Origin: Manihot esculenta
Lineage: Eukaryota > Streptophyta > Magnoliopsida > Malpighiales > Euphorbiaceae
Reading direction: 5' to 3'
Length of the DNA stretch: 64,000 nucleotides
Assembly: GCF_001659605.2 (NCBI RefSeq)
Contig: NC_035164.2
Span: forward strand, 5,702,438-5,766,437
Part shown: positions 34,930 through 48,363 of the stretch, one piece after another
How positions within the stretch are numbered: position 1 is the stretch's first letter
Layout: every line of letters starts with the position of its first letter
Program-made: the position numbers and the translations under genes
The notes under the pieces: generated by a model
Databases searched by the model: none
The model's input: the letters and a program-made list of their open reading frames with translations, nothing else
Told to the model about the DNA's origin: nothing

Positions 34930-35181
34930 GCTAGGTTCATATGGTCGGACCTAGAGTGTCGGGCTCATAGATGTTATAGAAGGTCAAGCACAATAGGAAA
35001 GATCATATCCACTAGGATAGGATGTGGAGTCCTATCTTGTATAATGATGTGAAATGCCATGATAATATGCATGTGCATTAATGTTATGATTGCTATGATA
35101 TGTATGTGATGCGGGTTCATGTGTTCCCACATGAACCACATGATACTAATGTTTGTTATGTGCTATTTTTCAGAAAACAGG

Positions 35182-38100
35182 ATGAGAGGAACTCGTCGAT
35201 CTGCACGATTGACTGGAGTGCCACCTGAGGATGAGGGCATGAGCACCCGTCCTCCTGCATTGCCTAGGGCAATGTCTAGTAGGTCTAACAGAGAAAGAGC
35301 TGCAAGAGACCCTAGAAGGTCTCTGGATCTGGGTAGAAGCAGATCAGTAAGGGGAACAGTTCAGGGAGGAATGTCAGAGGACATGGGGGATGATATGGAT
35401 GTAGAGCAGAGGAGGGATGGCAGTCTGGGAGTTAGCATGTCAGAAGAAGGTATGGGAGAGTCCCAAGGAGGCACTCAGGCCTTGGGATTTGTTCAGCCAC
35501 CCCACTACTCACACTTCTCACAATATCCCGGGTATTCGATGGGAGGTACATCGGATTACCCTAGCTTTACCCCTTATCCCACACACATGCCCTACCCACC
35601 TTACTACCCACCATACTCACAGTACCCGATGTATCCACCCCCACCCTACTATCCAAATCCAGCAAACCCTACCACAGAAAATGTTGCACCTCCTCCACAA
35701 TCAGCAGAAACCCCAATTTCAGAAACTCAATTACCTAGGCCTAGCTCATCTGGTGGGAGCAAGGTCAAGATGACTGAATATATGAAGCTGGTTGCTCCCC
35801 AGTTTGAATCAGGTGATGACCCGTTTGTGTATCTTGAGAGGGTCAAGACAATTACAGAGGCGTTAGGGGCGAATGACAGTAGAGCCATCCAGATGGCTGG
35901 GTTCACATTAAAATGCAAGAAAGCCCGAGAGTGATTTAAGAATTATGTGAGCCCGAGGGTGGAAAGCTTATCATGGGAGGAGTTTGCAAACGAGTTTGCA
36001 GGATGGGCTTTCCCTGACAGTTCAAGAGAATTGAAGATGATAGAGTTCGAGCAGTTGAGGCAGACAGATGAAATGAGTGTAGAGGAGTACACCGACAGAT
36101 TCTTGGAGCTGTTGCCTTTTGCTGGGCAGAGTCCGGATACAGATTCGAAGAAGTCAAGGAGGTATGTCATGAAACTTCATTCCAGGTATTCCTCCTTGAT
36201 TCAGTCAGTGGACAGGGAGAGCTTCCATGCCATAGTAGATATGGCCAGGAAAATGGAGGCCAGTGCCATCATTCAGGGGACAGTTAAGCAGTCAGTGGCA
36301 CAGTCTTCTGGTCCTAAAACCCCAGGTGGGGGAAGGTTAGATCCCTCTACCCTGAGTGCAGCAGCTTCAGGCAGCAAGAGATGGGGCAAAGCCAAGACTA
36401 AGAAGAACAAGTTCTGGAACAAAATCAAGTCCAGTCTGGGATTTGGGAGTGGCTCAAGCTCTGGTGCGGATAATGCAGTTTGTGCAAGGTGTGGTAAGCC
36501 ACACAAGGGAGTATGTCGGTTTGGGACGACAGCCTGCTACAGATGTGGTCAGGAGGGGCATATGGCTCGAGAATGTCCAAGAGCAGTCCCGCTGGCACAG
36601 TCCCAGCAGACAGCTTCAGGTAGTGTAGCGCAGCCAGCAGCTCCAGCCACGACTCAGGCCAGTGGCAGAGGCAGAGGGAGAAGGGCAGCCTCTTCTTCAG
36701 CGGGTTTCAGAGGTGAAGGTCCATCAGCTCCAGCACGGATCTTCACAATGACACAGCAGGAGGCAGATGCATCTAACACCGTGGTGGCAGGTAACTTAGT
36801 CATTGGTTGTTCAGATGTGTATGCCTTGATGGACCCTGGTGCATCTCATTCTTTTATTGCACCGAGAGCCGTTGAGAGGTTGGGGTTGATGATCTATGGG
36901 TTAGAGTGTCCTCTCTGGGTCAGTGGACCCAAGTGTGATCCATTAGTGGCAGAGTCAGTCTGCCAGTGTAGTCCTGTGTTTGTTGAGGGAAGATGCTTGT
37001 CCGCCGACCTGGTGGTTCTAGATTTGACAGACTTTGACGTCATTATTGGGATGGATTGGCTATCTACCCATGGTGCTACCTTGGACTGCAGGGACAAGGT
37101 AGTCAGGTTCAGAAGTCAGGATGGGTCAGAGGTCGTCTTCAGGGGAGACAGGAGGGGTACACCTAGAGGTCTGATATCAGCTCTTCAGGCTCGCAGGTTG
37201 CTTAGGAGGGGATGTCAGGGGTATTTGGCTCATGTGAGAGAGCTTAGCAGTCAGGTTAGAGAGCCCGCCTCGGTGCCGGTGGTCAGAGAGTTTTTGGATG
37301 TGTTCCCAGATGAGCTGCCAGGTTTACCACCTGCTAGGGAGATAGAGTTCGAGATAGAACTGATGCCTGGAACCCGACCGATCTCTATCCCTCCTTACAG
37401 GATGGCGCCAGCAGAATTGAAAGAGTTGAAGGAGCAGTTACAGGAGCTGGTAGACAAGGGCTTCATCCGACCGAGTACCTCACCCTGGGGTGCTCCAGTT
37501 TTGTTTGTGAGAAAGAAGGATGGATCCCTCAGACTTTGTATCGACTACAGGCAGTTGAACAAAGTCACTACCAAGAACAGGTACCCTTTGCCAAGGATCG
37601 ATGATCTATTCGACCAGCTAGCAGGAGCGGGTTGTTTCTCTAAAATAGATCTAAGGTCCGGGTATCATCAGCTGAGGATCAGAGAGGAAGATGTGCCAAA
37701 GACAGCTTTCAGGACCAGATATGGGCATTTTGAGTTCCTTGTGATGCCGTTCGGGTTAACCAACGCCCCTGCAACATTCATGGATCTCATGAACAGAGTG
37801 TTTAGCCAGTACCTGGATCACTTCGTTATTGTCTTCATAGATGATATCTTGGTGTATTCCAGGAATGCAGAGGAGCATGCCCATCATCTGAGGTTGGTTC
37901 TACAGACCTTGAGGGAGCATGGCTTGTATGCCAAGTTCTCCAAGTATGAGTTCTGGCTGAGAAGCATTTCATTCTTGGGGCATGTGGTGTTAGAAAATGG
38001 AATAGAGGTAGACCCCAAGAAGATAGAAGCTGTGGCTAACTGGCCTAGACCCACTTCAGTGTCAGAGATCAAAAGTTTCTTGGGTTTAGCAGGTTACTAC

Positions 38101-40176
38101 AGGAGGTTCGTTCAGGACTTCTCAAAAATTGCAGCTCCTCTGACCAGGTTAACCAGGAAGAATCAGAAGTTTGTGTGGACCGACCAGTGCGAAGAGAGTT
38201 TTGAAGAGCTTAAGAAGAGGTTAATGTCAGCACCAGTGTTAGCTCTGCCAGCTAGCAATGAGGACTTTACAGTGTTCTGTGATGCATCCCGAATGGGTCT
38301 GGGTTGTGTGCTAATGCAGAATGAAAGGGTGATTGCTTATGCTTCTAGGCAGCTAAAGAAGCATGAGTTGAATTACCCCACACATGACCTCGAAATGGCA
38401 GCCGTTATCTTTGCACTCAAGATGTGGAGGCATTACCTTTACTGTGTTAAATGTGAGATCTTCACAGATCATAAAAGCCTACAGTACATCCTGAGTCAAA
38501 GAGATTTGAACTTGAGACAGAGAAGATGGGTAGAACTGCTGAGTGATTATGATTGCAAGATTCAGTATCATCAGGGTAAGGCGAATGTTGTGGCAGACGC
38601 CCTAAGCCGGAAGTCACTAGGCAGTTTATCCCACATCACGGCGGAGAGGAGACCAGTGGTGAAGGAGTTTTACAAGCTCATTGATGAAGGTCTACAGTTG
38701 GAGTTGTCTGGTACAGGTGCTTTAGTTGCTCAGATGAGAGTGGCACCCGTGTTTCTGGAGCAGGTGGCTCAGAAACAGCATGAGGACCCAGAGTTAGTGA
38801 AGATTGTCAGGACTGTTCAGTCAGGCAAAGACAGTGAGTTCAGATTCGACAACAAGGGGATCCTCCGCTATGGGAGTCGATTGTGTGTACCAGATGACGT
38901 AGGGCTAAAAGGAGACATTATGAGAGAGGCTCATAATGCAAGATACAGCATTCACCCCGGAGCCACCAAGATGTATCAAGATCTGAAGAAGGTTTATTAG
39001 TGGCCAGCTATGAAGAGAGAAGTGGCACAGTTTTTGTCAGCCTGCGAAGTGTGTCAGAGGGTGAAGCTGGAACATCAGAAGCCGGCTGAAATGCTTAACC
39101 CGCTACCTATTCCAGAGTGGAAATGGGAGAATATAGCTATGGACTTCGTAGTGGGGTTACTGGTGACGTCCAACAGATTGGACTCCATATGGGTGATTGT
39201 GGACAGACTCACCAAATCTGCTCACTTCATCCCTGTCAGGAGTGGCTATTCTGTGGACAAATTGGCACAGGTGTATGTTGATGAGATTGTCAGGCTGCAT
39301 GGGGTTCCTGTTTCTATAGTGTCCGATAGAGGACCCTAGTTCACCTCCAGGTTTTGGCGGAGTCTGCAGAATGCCATGGGTACCAGGTTGGATTTTAGCA
39401 CTGCTTTCCATCCGCAGATGGACGGACAATCAGAAAAGACCATCCAGACAATAGAAGATATGCTCCGAATGTGTGTGCTGGACTTTGGCGGTTCTTGGAG
39501 GCAGCATCTACCTTTGGTGGAGTTTGCCTACAATAACAGCCATCATGCTAGCATCGGGATGGCTCCATATGAAGCTTTGTATGGGAGGAAATGCAGATCA
39601 CCTGTTTGCTAGGAAGAAGTTCGAGAAAAGGCCTTGGCAGGGCCTGAGCTAGTAGAGATTACCAGCAGGGTAGTACCCATAATCAGAGAAAGAATCAAGA
39701 CTGCTGCAAGCAGACAGAAGAGTTATGCAGATATCTGCAGAAGACAAGTAGAGTTTTAGGAGGGGGATCTGGTATTGCTCAAGGTGTCTCCTATGAAAGG
39801 AGTGGTTCGCTTCGGGAAGAAAGGTAAGCTGGCTCCACGGTACATCGGACCCTTTGAAGTCTTGCAAAAGATTGGGAATGTATCGTACAAGCTGGATTTA
39901 CCTGCTTCAATGGAAAGAATCCATCCAGTTTTCCATGTTTCTATGTTGAGGAAGTTCGTGTCAGATCCGGGCAAGGTTCTTAGTGAGCCTGATGTGGAGA
40001 TCCAAGAGGATCTCACCTATGTTGAGCAGCCGGTACGGATTCTGGACACTCAAATCAGGAAGTTGAGAAACAAGGAAATCCCGATGGTGAAAGTCCTTTA
40101 GAACCACCACAATCTGGAAGAATGCACCTGGGAGACACGGGAGTTCATGCTCCAGCAATACCCTTATCTTTTCTAA
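35182..40176 (+). pseudogene. Element C gag-pol polyprotein, six premature stops, no frameshift
   Basis: A single frame of 1665 codons, colinear with element B, has the same domains in order: Pro/Tyr-rich gag, CCHC knuckle ([14 protein letters not shown]), DPGA protease, RT with FIDD, RNase H, integrase and a chromodomain-like tail ending YPYLF. Stops at 35932, 38998, 39337, 39610, 39757 and 40099 replace Trp (TGG, four times) or Gln (CAG, twice) codons that are intact in B. Five of the six lie in the integrase/C-terminal third. All six are G:C to A:T changes. The element is dead but was never frameshifted. Confidence 0.93.
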
Positions 40177-40247
40177 GGTTAGTTTCTTATATGTTTCAAG
40201 TGTTTTATGTGTATGATATGTTATATGCCTTGCATGTGCTAGTTGAG

Positions 40248-40283
40248 GAACATTCGGGGACGAATGTTCTTAAGGGGGGAGAA
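40248..40283 (+). promoter_or_regulatory. Hairpin plus polypurine tract of element C
   Basis: The same 9-bp-arm inverted repeat as in B (40248-40269) precedes AAGGGGGGAGAA (40272-40283), which abuts the 3' LTR. Confidence 0.8.
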
Positions 40284-42465
40284 TATAATACCCGGCTAGA
40301 CTCCGGTATCGGAATTCCTACTGTCCGGTGGAATCTCGGGTGTCGGAAACCTCTAGAAGGGTAAAACCATATTTTCATAAAATGTTTTAATGTGTTTTAT
40401 GTTTTAAGCATGAAAGAAAATGAGTTTTTGCATGAAAACAACCTTGGAGGAAAGCTCAGGTTCGGCCGCCGAACCTCAAGTTCGGCCGCCGAACATGCAT
40501 GCATTTCGGGTGTGCCTTAGGCCCCTGAAAGTATAAGTGAGGGAAACCAGGTTCGGCCGCCGAACATGGCATGCATGCGGAGGCACGTTCAGCTCCCGAA
40601 TGTGGCCTGGCCAGCCACCTATAAAGGGGTCCCTTAGCCGAAAACGGGCGAGCTTTTCTCCCCATTTTCGGCCAAGGTGAGCTCTCCGCCATCCCTCACC
40701 AATCTTGAGTTTCTTCCTTTAGATCTTTCAAGATTTTCATGAGTTTTCACTTTGTTTTGAAGTTTTTGAGCATTTGAGCAAGTTTTGGAGCTTTGAGGTT
40801 CAAAGAAACTCATCCCTTCCCATCTCCGAGTTTAGGTCGTCTCTCTCTCTATCTTCAAGAGATAAGAGTCGATCTTAAGCTCATTGCATGTTTTAAGTAA
40901 GTTTTAAGTAGATCTATGGGGTAGAAATGCATGTTAGGTTATTGTTATGTTTATGGGTATATGTTGTGTTTATAAACAATGTGGATGTTTGATGTGTTGT
41001 AGATGGGGTTTAAGTTAGTTGAAGCCCCTAGGAACTTGTATGCTTGAGTATGCATGTTGTAGAATAGGAAAAATGCATGTTTGGAAGGTTTGGGAGGCAT
41101 TGGTGCATGAGGAGCTGAAGTTTCTGCCCTTTGGCAGAAACCAGGTTCGGCAGCCGAAGGACTTTCGGCCGTCGAACATGGCTGGGAGGCAAGCCTTTCG
41201 GCTGCCGAAGCCTACCCCCGAAAAGAGACTTTCGTCTCTGGAGGACACTTTCGGCCGCCGAAGGTGCCGCCGAACCTGCCTGACTTTCGGCTCTGGAGGG
41301 ACTTTCGGCCGCCGAAGGTGCCACCGAAAGTGCCCTGTGCAGCCCTCCTTTGCATGTTTTTCCATGATGTTTTGAGGTGTTTTAAGGGAGTTTTTGGGGA
41401 GTATTTTAGAGTCATGTTCTAGTATGTTTGGTCCCTCATTTGAGTCCACCTGTGTAGGTTCGGACCCGAGGAACCGAGGACCCCAGCAGTCAGTTCAGCT
41501 GCTTCGGTGTTGTCAGAGTCAGCTAGAGGTGAGTGAAACTAAACTTAATCTTTTAAATTGAGAAATTAAATGTTTATCATGTTTCATGCACCATGAGTAT
41601 GCAATAGGATGATTGCATTAGATTTCACGAATATGTTGCATTGCATTCTTTATTGTTGATGTGGGTGAATGTTGGATGACCCAATTAGTCCCTGAGGAAA
41701 GACCAGGACCCCATTCTACGGCCTGGCACGGATATGGGACTCGAAGACCAGGAGCCCAGAGGAGGCCCTGGGGCAATGGTAAGTAATGTATGATGTGACA
41801 GGAAGACCAGGACCCCATGCTACGGCCTGGCACAAATGATGCTGGGACTATTTGGTGACAAGTTCACCCAACCCTTATGTGAAATGTCTGTGTTATGATG
41901 CATTTCATTGGAGCATGTTTGCTAATATGTTTTTATGGTTCTACTCACTGGGCTTTTTAGCTCACCCCTCTCCCTTTAACCCCTAGGCTTGCAGGTACAG
42001 GATAGAGTAGGAAGTCGGATAGAGTAAAGTCATGGTTATGTAATAGCTAGCAGTGGACATGATTAAATTGTAATGTAATGTCTTATACAGTTATGATATG
42101 TAATGATGATGTATTGAGGTTTAGAAATTGTGCTTGACCGAGTTTGTATATTAATCCCTTTTGATACATGATCTATAGAATGTTTTATGATGTTTATGTT
42201 CAACCAAGCTTAATTCATGTATGTTATGATATCCCATTGGAGCATTTGATGAGGGCTCCAGTGTGTGGTTTATGTTATGTTATGAGTATGCATAGGTTGA
42301 GCTTGGTTTATGGAAAGGAAAAGTTTACAGGTTCATGAGTATGTATGATCATGTGTGGGATTTGACAGGTTCACAGATTATATGTCAGGCTTGCTACGGG
42401 TCCCGGCGGCCTTAAGCCGATCTGGATCCTAGCGCCGGTAGCGGTCCGATTTTTGGGTCGTTACA
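40284..42465 (+). repeat. 3' LTR of element C (2182 bp)
   Basis: It starts TATAATACCC (the first G has become A) and ends TCGTTACA. It lacks about 23 bp of the U3 symmetric-site region present in the 5' copy near 23160, and its donor-like site is mutated to AAGAGATAAG (about 40859). AGTGG follows at 42466. Confidence 0.93.
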
Positions 42466-42470
42466 AGTGG

Positions 42471-42900
42471 TGAGGGGGTAAATCCCTAGGCTTTATTTGT
42501 AACTGCGAGGTTCCATGTGAGACTGAGTTGCCTATCTTTCTGGTTAGGAGCTCGGACATTTGGTCTCTCTCTGAAGTGACCCTTTGCCAGTAGGTGCGGT
42601 CTGGGCTGTATGCTCCACTGGGATGGGGAGTTCGGCTTTTTTTTTTTTAATACGAGCTGTGGGTTGGGTCTCTTGCTTTTGTCGTGAGTCTGTCCATTTA
42701 GCGGACTAAGGAGCTCGGATTTTTGTTTTTTGCTTAGACTTTTGTGCTATCTGTGCGATGAGCTCAGGAGTTCGGAATTTCATCTTCCTCATTGTGAAGT
42801 CAATATTTAATTTCTTGCTTTCTTTGACGAGCCTTATACGGACTGTGTTTCAGGAATCCTGGCCGTTTTTGCTCCAGGAGATCTAACGAGATCCTGGCCA
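42471..42900 (+). other. Element D interior beyond element C
   Basis: This non-coding sequence has GAGCTCGGA phrases like those at 22.5-22.8 kb and a T9 run near 42640. It stops abruptly at the truncated 3' LTR of D at 42901. Confidence 0.5.
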
Positions 42901-43135
42901 TTTTTCCTGATTCTAGGCCGGACCGAATGACATGATATGGACTGAACCCGGAGAGGATTTTATTCATCGGACCCAAAGGGCTAGGCCGGCCTGATTGAGG
43001 AGATTGATGGGAGTCCGACCTTCAAGCTAAGTGGGCCGAACTTGATGCATGTGATGAGGCTTGAAGGTCCCTAAAAGAGGAGCTGGTGTCGTGGGTCTGA
43101 CTCCAGACCGGAGTGGAGAAATCCAGCGGTCATCA
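42901..43135 (+). repeat. 3' LTR of element D, truncated
   Basis: It aligns with the end of the 5' LTR (from about 17218 to 17453), including GGCCGGACCGAATGACATGA and the terminal GGTCATCA. The first ~260 bp of the LTR are absent. Confidence 0.82.
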
Positions 43136-43140
43136 AAAAT

Positions 43141-45838
43141 AATATCTTAAGATATAATATTCATATCAACAATTTTAGCGATATTTAAAAAATATTACTG
43201 TTTAATAAACGGTATTATACCACTATTTTGATGTAAATTCAATCAGTAACGAAATCGATGAGAATATATGATATTTTTTATATCTTTTCTATAATTTTAA
43301 TTAAAAAATATAAAAAATTAAATTTACATTTTTAATTTTAAATAATTATTCAATTTAAATAAATATTAAAAATAAATTAATACCTAACGGGGAGATCTCT
43401 ATGAATAATATGCAACTTAATTAGTTGTAACTTATATATACATACATAATTAAGATATTAATAACTAATTTTTATTAACATTAAATAAAAATAATAATTT
43501 TTATTATTTAGTAAGCTAAGTTAGATGCATGTGACAACTCTAAGAGACCAACTTTATTGTCACGTGGTAACAAAATGAAAAAATGTCACGTGGCAATAGC
43601 AATAAAGATTTTCCTGTTTTATATATATAGATCAGGTGATTCTTTATTCATCTTTAAAAAGGAAAAATATTTTCAAATTCTCTTGGTTCTCTTTTATTTA
43701 ATAAAATTGATAAAAAAAAATAATTTAATTAAATTCTTATAAAACGAGGAATATAGGGGTTGTAATATTGAAATACTCTGTTTAAAGATAACCTATGCTT
43801 TTGGAAGAATAAATAATTTAATTTTTAAATTTTTATTTTATTAACAAAATAACTTTTATATTAAATTTACAGGTAGCCATAAATGGAGAGATTAAATTAT
43901 TATAAATTATTAAAATTAAAGAAATTAAATTATTATAAAAAATAAAATTTAAAGAATTAAATTATTATAATCTAACTGTCAATTTTAATAAAACTATTTT
44001 ATAAATAAAATGAAATTTTAGAAATTAAATTGTTTTTCATTAAAATTAATTAAAAATAATTTTTAATTTAGATAAATTATATTTTAATTTTTAAAAATAT
44101 ATAATTTAGTTTAAAATATTTATAAATTTAATTATAAAATTTTATTTTATAATAAAATAGTATCTTTAGTTACCATTCATCCTTATATCATTATAAATTG
44201 ATTTTTAAATATTATAATTATTTATAAATAAATACTTAAATATTTTTTAAATTAATCTCACATGCTTATTAAATTTAATATCTTAAAATAAATTAATAAA
44301 ATAAAAATTAAATAAAAAATCTTGATATAATATACATCTAAATTCAAGTCTAAATAGTTCTTTTTAATCTAATTTTTCCTTATCAATGATTTTTTTTATT
44401 AATTTAGAAAAAAAAAGAAGATATTAAATTTTTTTATCTTCCTTTTATTTTTTTATTTTTCATATGAAAAATATTACAATTTAATGAATAGATAAATTAA
44501 TTTGTAAAGATAAAAATTTATTAACAATTACAATATTTAGAGATCAATCTATAAAAATATAGGAATTAATTTTAATTAAAAATATAAAATTTATTTTATT
44601 AATTAAATAAAATTTAATAGATTGAATTTAAAAATATAAGACTAAAATATAATTTTTATTAAATATCAAAAAATAAATTATAATTTATGAGTGATATTTA
44701 AAAAATTCTCATTTTAACAATGATGTAAAAGTATAAGATTTTTTTATTATAAATTAAAATATAGGACTTTTAGAAAATGCGAGGTAATTTTTTATAATTA
44801 TTTTAAATTTAATTTTTATTAAACTCTTTATTTTTCACATTCTTGTTTGTTTCAATTAATTGAGATTAAATTCCTTTATTAAACTCATTATGTTGTATAA
44901 TGAATTTTAATTTAAAATTGAATAATTTTAACAAAATAAATATATATATAAATCAGCTCGTAAATTTATAAAAATAAATTTTTAAAAATATATGCAAGTT
45001 TTAAGAGAGTAATTAAATTATATAAAGCTGAATTTTAAAAAATTTAGATTTGACTCGTTAATATATATACAAAATTTGAATTTATTTCTCTTATAATATT
45101 AATTTCAGTCTATTTAACAAGATTGTTTATAGGTCTATTTGCATATTTGTTCATAAACTCGAAAACAAATCGCACTTACAAGTTTAAACGAAAGGAATAC
45201 TATAGAGCCAAACGAGGCTAAAAATTAAACTCAAACTTGAGTTATTTAGAAATAGAGTCCGACTCAGTCAAATTTTTATCAAGTTAAATTTCGAATATTT
45301 CACGAACGATTTGATTTATTTACACTTTAATCTTCTATGCTATTTAATCAAATCAATTTATAAGTTTTAAAAATAAAATAACCCATTAACTTATTTATAA
45401 TATTTTTTGAATTTATAAATTTAGTTTATAAATTAAAAAAATAATAATAAGTTAGAAGAATCATTGTTTATTTTGTTGCTTATAAGCATTGAACTTATAA
45501 TCTAGTTTGGCTAAATAAATTATTATGTTACATTTATTTAATTTTAAATTTCATCATATATCTTATTCGGTATCTTTTTAATAATTCTCACAATAAATAT
45601 ATTTCTAAACTATTTATTAATAAACATATGAACCATTTATTAGTCATCTATAAAAAAATTTAATTAAATATATAATTACATAAAATTTTAATTATTTATA
45701 AACTAATTTTTATAAGTTAAGCGAAACACGTTCTCAAAGTCTTCCAATAATTTTTCTAAAGTATTTGAAGCTCCTAACTTTCTTTTGATTATCATCTTAC
45801 ACATTTGATGTGCTACCAAAATCTAAAATTCTTACATG
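43141..45838. other. AT-rich intergenic region
   Basis: No gene is supported. GTCACGTGG occurs twice at about 43559-43592, so there are two G-box cores 28 bp apart with no gene nearby. A decayed stretch at about 45075-45335 with TCATAAACTCG and CGAACGATTTG resembles the GAGCTC-type MITE, without a visible target duplication. Confidence 0.4.
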
Positions 45839-46331
45839 TGAATTATTTCTGAAATTCAGAAAGTAGGGTTTAACAGGAGTTTTGTGAATTTAGAAAAAGT
45901 TTAGCCCTAGAGCAGAGTATTTTCTCCCTTTTATCCTCTTTCTTTTGCCTCACGCGAGATGACCTCTCCGCTATAGGACCACCTACCCTTTGGTGCAGAT
46001 CCATACGTACGGATAACCCCAAAACCCTTCCTGTGTCAAGCAAGCATTTAATTCCCTTCGGCGCGTGAGTGGACAGAGCTGCGAAATGATTGGATCCGCA
46101 GTCTTTTTTTCTTGTGATCGGATTTGAGGAAAAAGGACCGGAACCTAGAAAATGGCTGGCTTTAAGGCTGAAATAGGCCGGGCCGGTCTGATTGAGTGAC
46201 TTAAATAAGAGTCCAATCAGGAGGATGAACGGGTTGGGCCTGGCTTATTTGGGGGCTTAGGAGCCTCCTGATTATGAACTGCTACTATCGATCCGGCCTC
46301 GTAATGGGATGGAGAAATTCAGCGGTCATCA
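45839..46331 (+). mobile_element. Solo LTR of the element D family
   Basis: It is homologous along its length to 16955-17453: TGAATTATTTCTGA at the start, CCTAGAGCAGAGTATTT, then GGCCGG phrases and the terminal GCGGTCATCA. No matching 5-bp flanks are evident (ACATG versus ATTAG), so it may have lost one side or be an old recombinant. Confidence 0.72.
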
Positions 46332-46336
46332 ATTAG

Positions 46337-48355
46337 TATCAACTTAATTATTTGTAAAATCCAAATTCCTATATTAAGTTCTATAGTAGCACTAATTTTT
46401 TTCCATTGATTAATAAAAGCATTTTGGCTCTTATTTATACTTATATAATTATCGGTAACATATAAATTATAAAATCTCATATAGAATAATACGGTATTGA
46501 GCGTACTTAACATTTTATATATATATTTTCTTTGAATTAGAGATTAAAAAATTAGTAGAATAGAACATTATATTCCTCAAATTTATTGAGATGCACCTTA
46601 TTTGATTGATTAAATTATATTTAATTAGGTTTTATAATATCTTAAATGTCCGTATATCATTTTATTATGTCAGGAAAAAAAAGTTTTCCGTCTGTTGATT
46701 ATTTGATGAGTCAACTATCTATCAAGTATTATGATATAATTAAAGGGATGGGACGTTGTGCTCATAAGGCTCGTATTGTATTATTTAATTAGAGTAAAAC
46801 ATTATGAATACTATTTTTTTATTATATTAAAAATAAAATGATTATAAATAACATAATTAATAATAAAATTTTAGTTATATCTTAATCTAAAATCAACGAT
46901 ATTTTAAAAGTTATTATTAAAACTTTTATTACCTTAAGATAAAATTAATTATTAATATATTACTTAGTTTTACTTACAAATTTTTATAATTGTACTATAA
47001 TGTTTTTTTTTTTAAAATCTTAATAATTTTATTATATAAAAATTATTATTATTTAAATAAAAATTTGGTATTTTAATATTACATTTAGAATATTTTATTT
47101 ATAAAACTAAATTAGCTAAAGTAATATATCTTTTTAATTTTATATATAATAATTTTTTTAATTAAATTTGATTAGATTAATCAGCAGGAGTAAGTGTAGA
47201 AAGTTCTTATATTTTTAATAATTTTGTAATTTTACTCGATATTACAAAGATTGCCAGTATATCTGCATAATTTTAAAATTTTACTAATAGCTCCCTTATG
47301 AGATCGTTAATCAATTAATGGAGATGCTAAATTAATGTGTAAATAAATTAATTTGAACTAAATTTTAAATTTGATTTGTTGAAATTTTTTTCAAATTGAA
47401 CTGAATTCGAGCTTGATAAATATATGTAGAGTGTAAATTTATTTCTTTTATAACAGTAATCTCAATCTATTTAACGAGATTATTTATGAATTTACTTATA
47501 AATCTGCTCATTAACTCAGAAACGAACTGAGTTTATAAGTTTTAACGATTCGAATATTATAGAGATCAAAATGATACATTTACTAAATGAATCTAAAAAT
47601 TAAGTTTAAATTTAATTCATTTAAAAATCAAATCGAATTCGATCAAATTTTTATCAAATCGAATTTCGAATGGCTCATAAATTATTTAATTTATTTAAAT
47701 GTCTATCAATATCACATAGCCAATACAGTATAATTGTCAGAAAAACATTATAATTTTTAAATTTTTATAATTTTACCTCATTATAAAAATTACTAATTAA
47801 ATCCTCTACTTTTACTCTTATCAATTCTATCCTAACTTTTGAGAAAACTATTGTGTCAATAACAAGAAAAAATACATAACCATGCAACATGGGCCCCACC
47901 CAACTCTTAAATTAATTCTCTAATTCTCAACTTTTATAATAGCCTCAAATTATTTCTATAAAATTATGTTATATTTGAAATACTATAAATATAATTTTTC
48001 CTAAAAAAATATGATTTTTTTCCTTAAATTCCTTTAATTAGATGCATGGTTAACAATTAAAAATTTTCTTTTTTCTTTCTTGCATTTAAAATTTTAAAAT
48101 AAATTATAAAAAAAATAAAAATTAAATTTAAAATCTCAAAATTGATATACATATATTTTGTTCTCGCACTAAGCGAGCCTTAAAATCAAAAGTTCTTAAT
48201 AATTAATAGTCATATTCATTTTGCATGATCAGCTCAATTATTTTATCTTCTAGAATATTTAATTATTTAATTAAAAAATAAAAATGCATTATTATTCAAT
48301 TAAGTATAATAAAATGCAATACCTAATTACTTATTATATAACACTTTAAGACGTG
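46337..48355. other. AT-rich intergenic region
   Basis: No gene or clean repeat border is seen. The stretch 47395-47715 (AACTGAATTCGAGCTTG ... GGCTCATAAATT) looks like another strongly decayed GAGCTC-type MITE. Confidence 0.35.
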
Positions 48356-48363
48356 TGAGTTAT

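Larger units (their letters stand above)
22885..42465 (+). mobile_element. Element C: full-length Ty3/gypsy retrotransposon inserted in D and interrupted by B
   Basis: C has perfect flanking AGTGG duplications (22880-22884 and 42466-42470). Its 5' LTR is split by element B (22885-24715 and 34544-34914). The primer-binding site, gag-pol (35182-40176), polypurine tract and 3' LTR (40284-42465) follow. The LTRs differ by at least fifteen substitutions in their first ~600 bp plus a ~23-bp deletion in the 3' copy, so C is clearly older than B. Confidence 0.94.
16955..43135 (+). mobile_element. Element D: outer, oldest LTR element of a three-level nest
   Basis: D is bounded by 5-bp direct repeats AAAAT (16950-16954 and 43136-43140). 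The 5' LTR is 16955-17453 (TGATAATC...GGTCATCA). The 3' LTR survives only as its last ~235 bp (42901-43135), so the internal 3' end and the front of that LTR are deleted. The interior holds a decayed gene (17701-22227), a hAT-like MITE (19336-20917) and the whole of element C (22885-42465, plus its AGTGG duplication). No reverse transcriptase or integrase belongs to D itself, which suggests a LARD-like non-autonomous element or a heavily deleted one. Confidence 0.82.

Noticed and set aside
43559..43592. Paired G-boxes as a promoter
   Set aside because: Two CACGTG cores lie close together but no gene follows within several kb, so no regulatory role can be supported.
45839..46331. Complete D-type element or MITE at this site
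   Set aside because: Only one LTR-length segment is present, with no second LTR, interior or matching target duplication; kept as a solo LTR.
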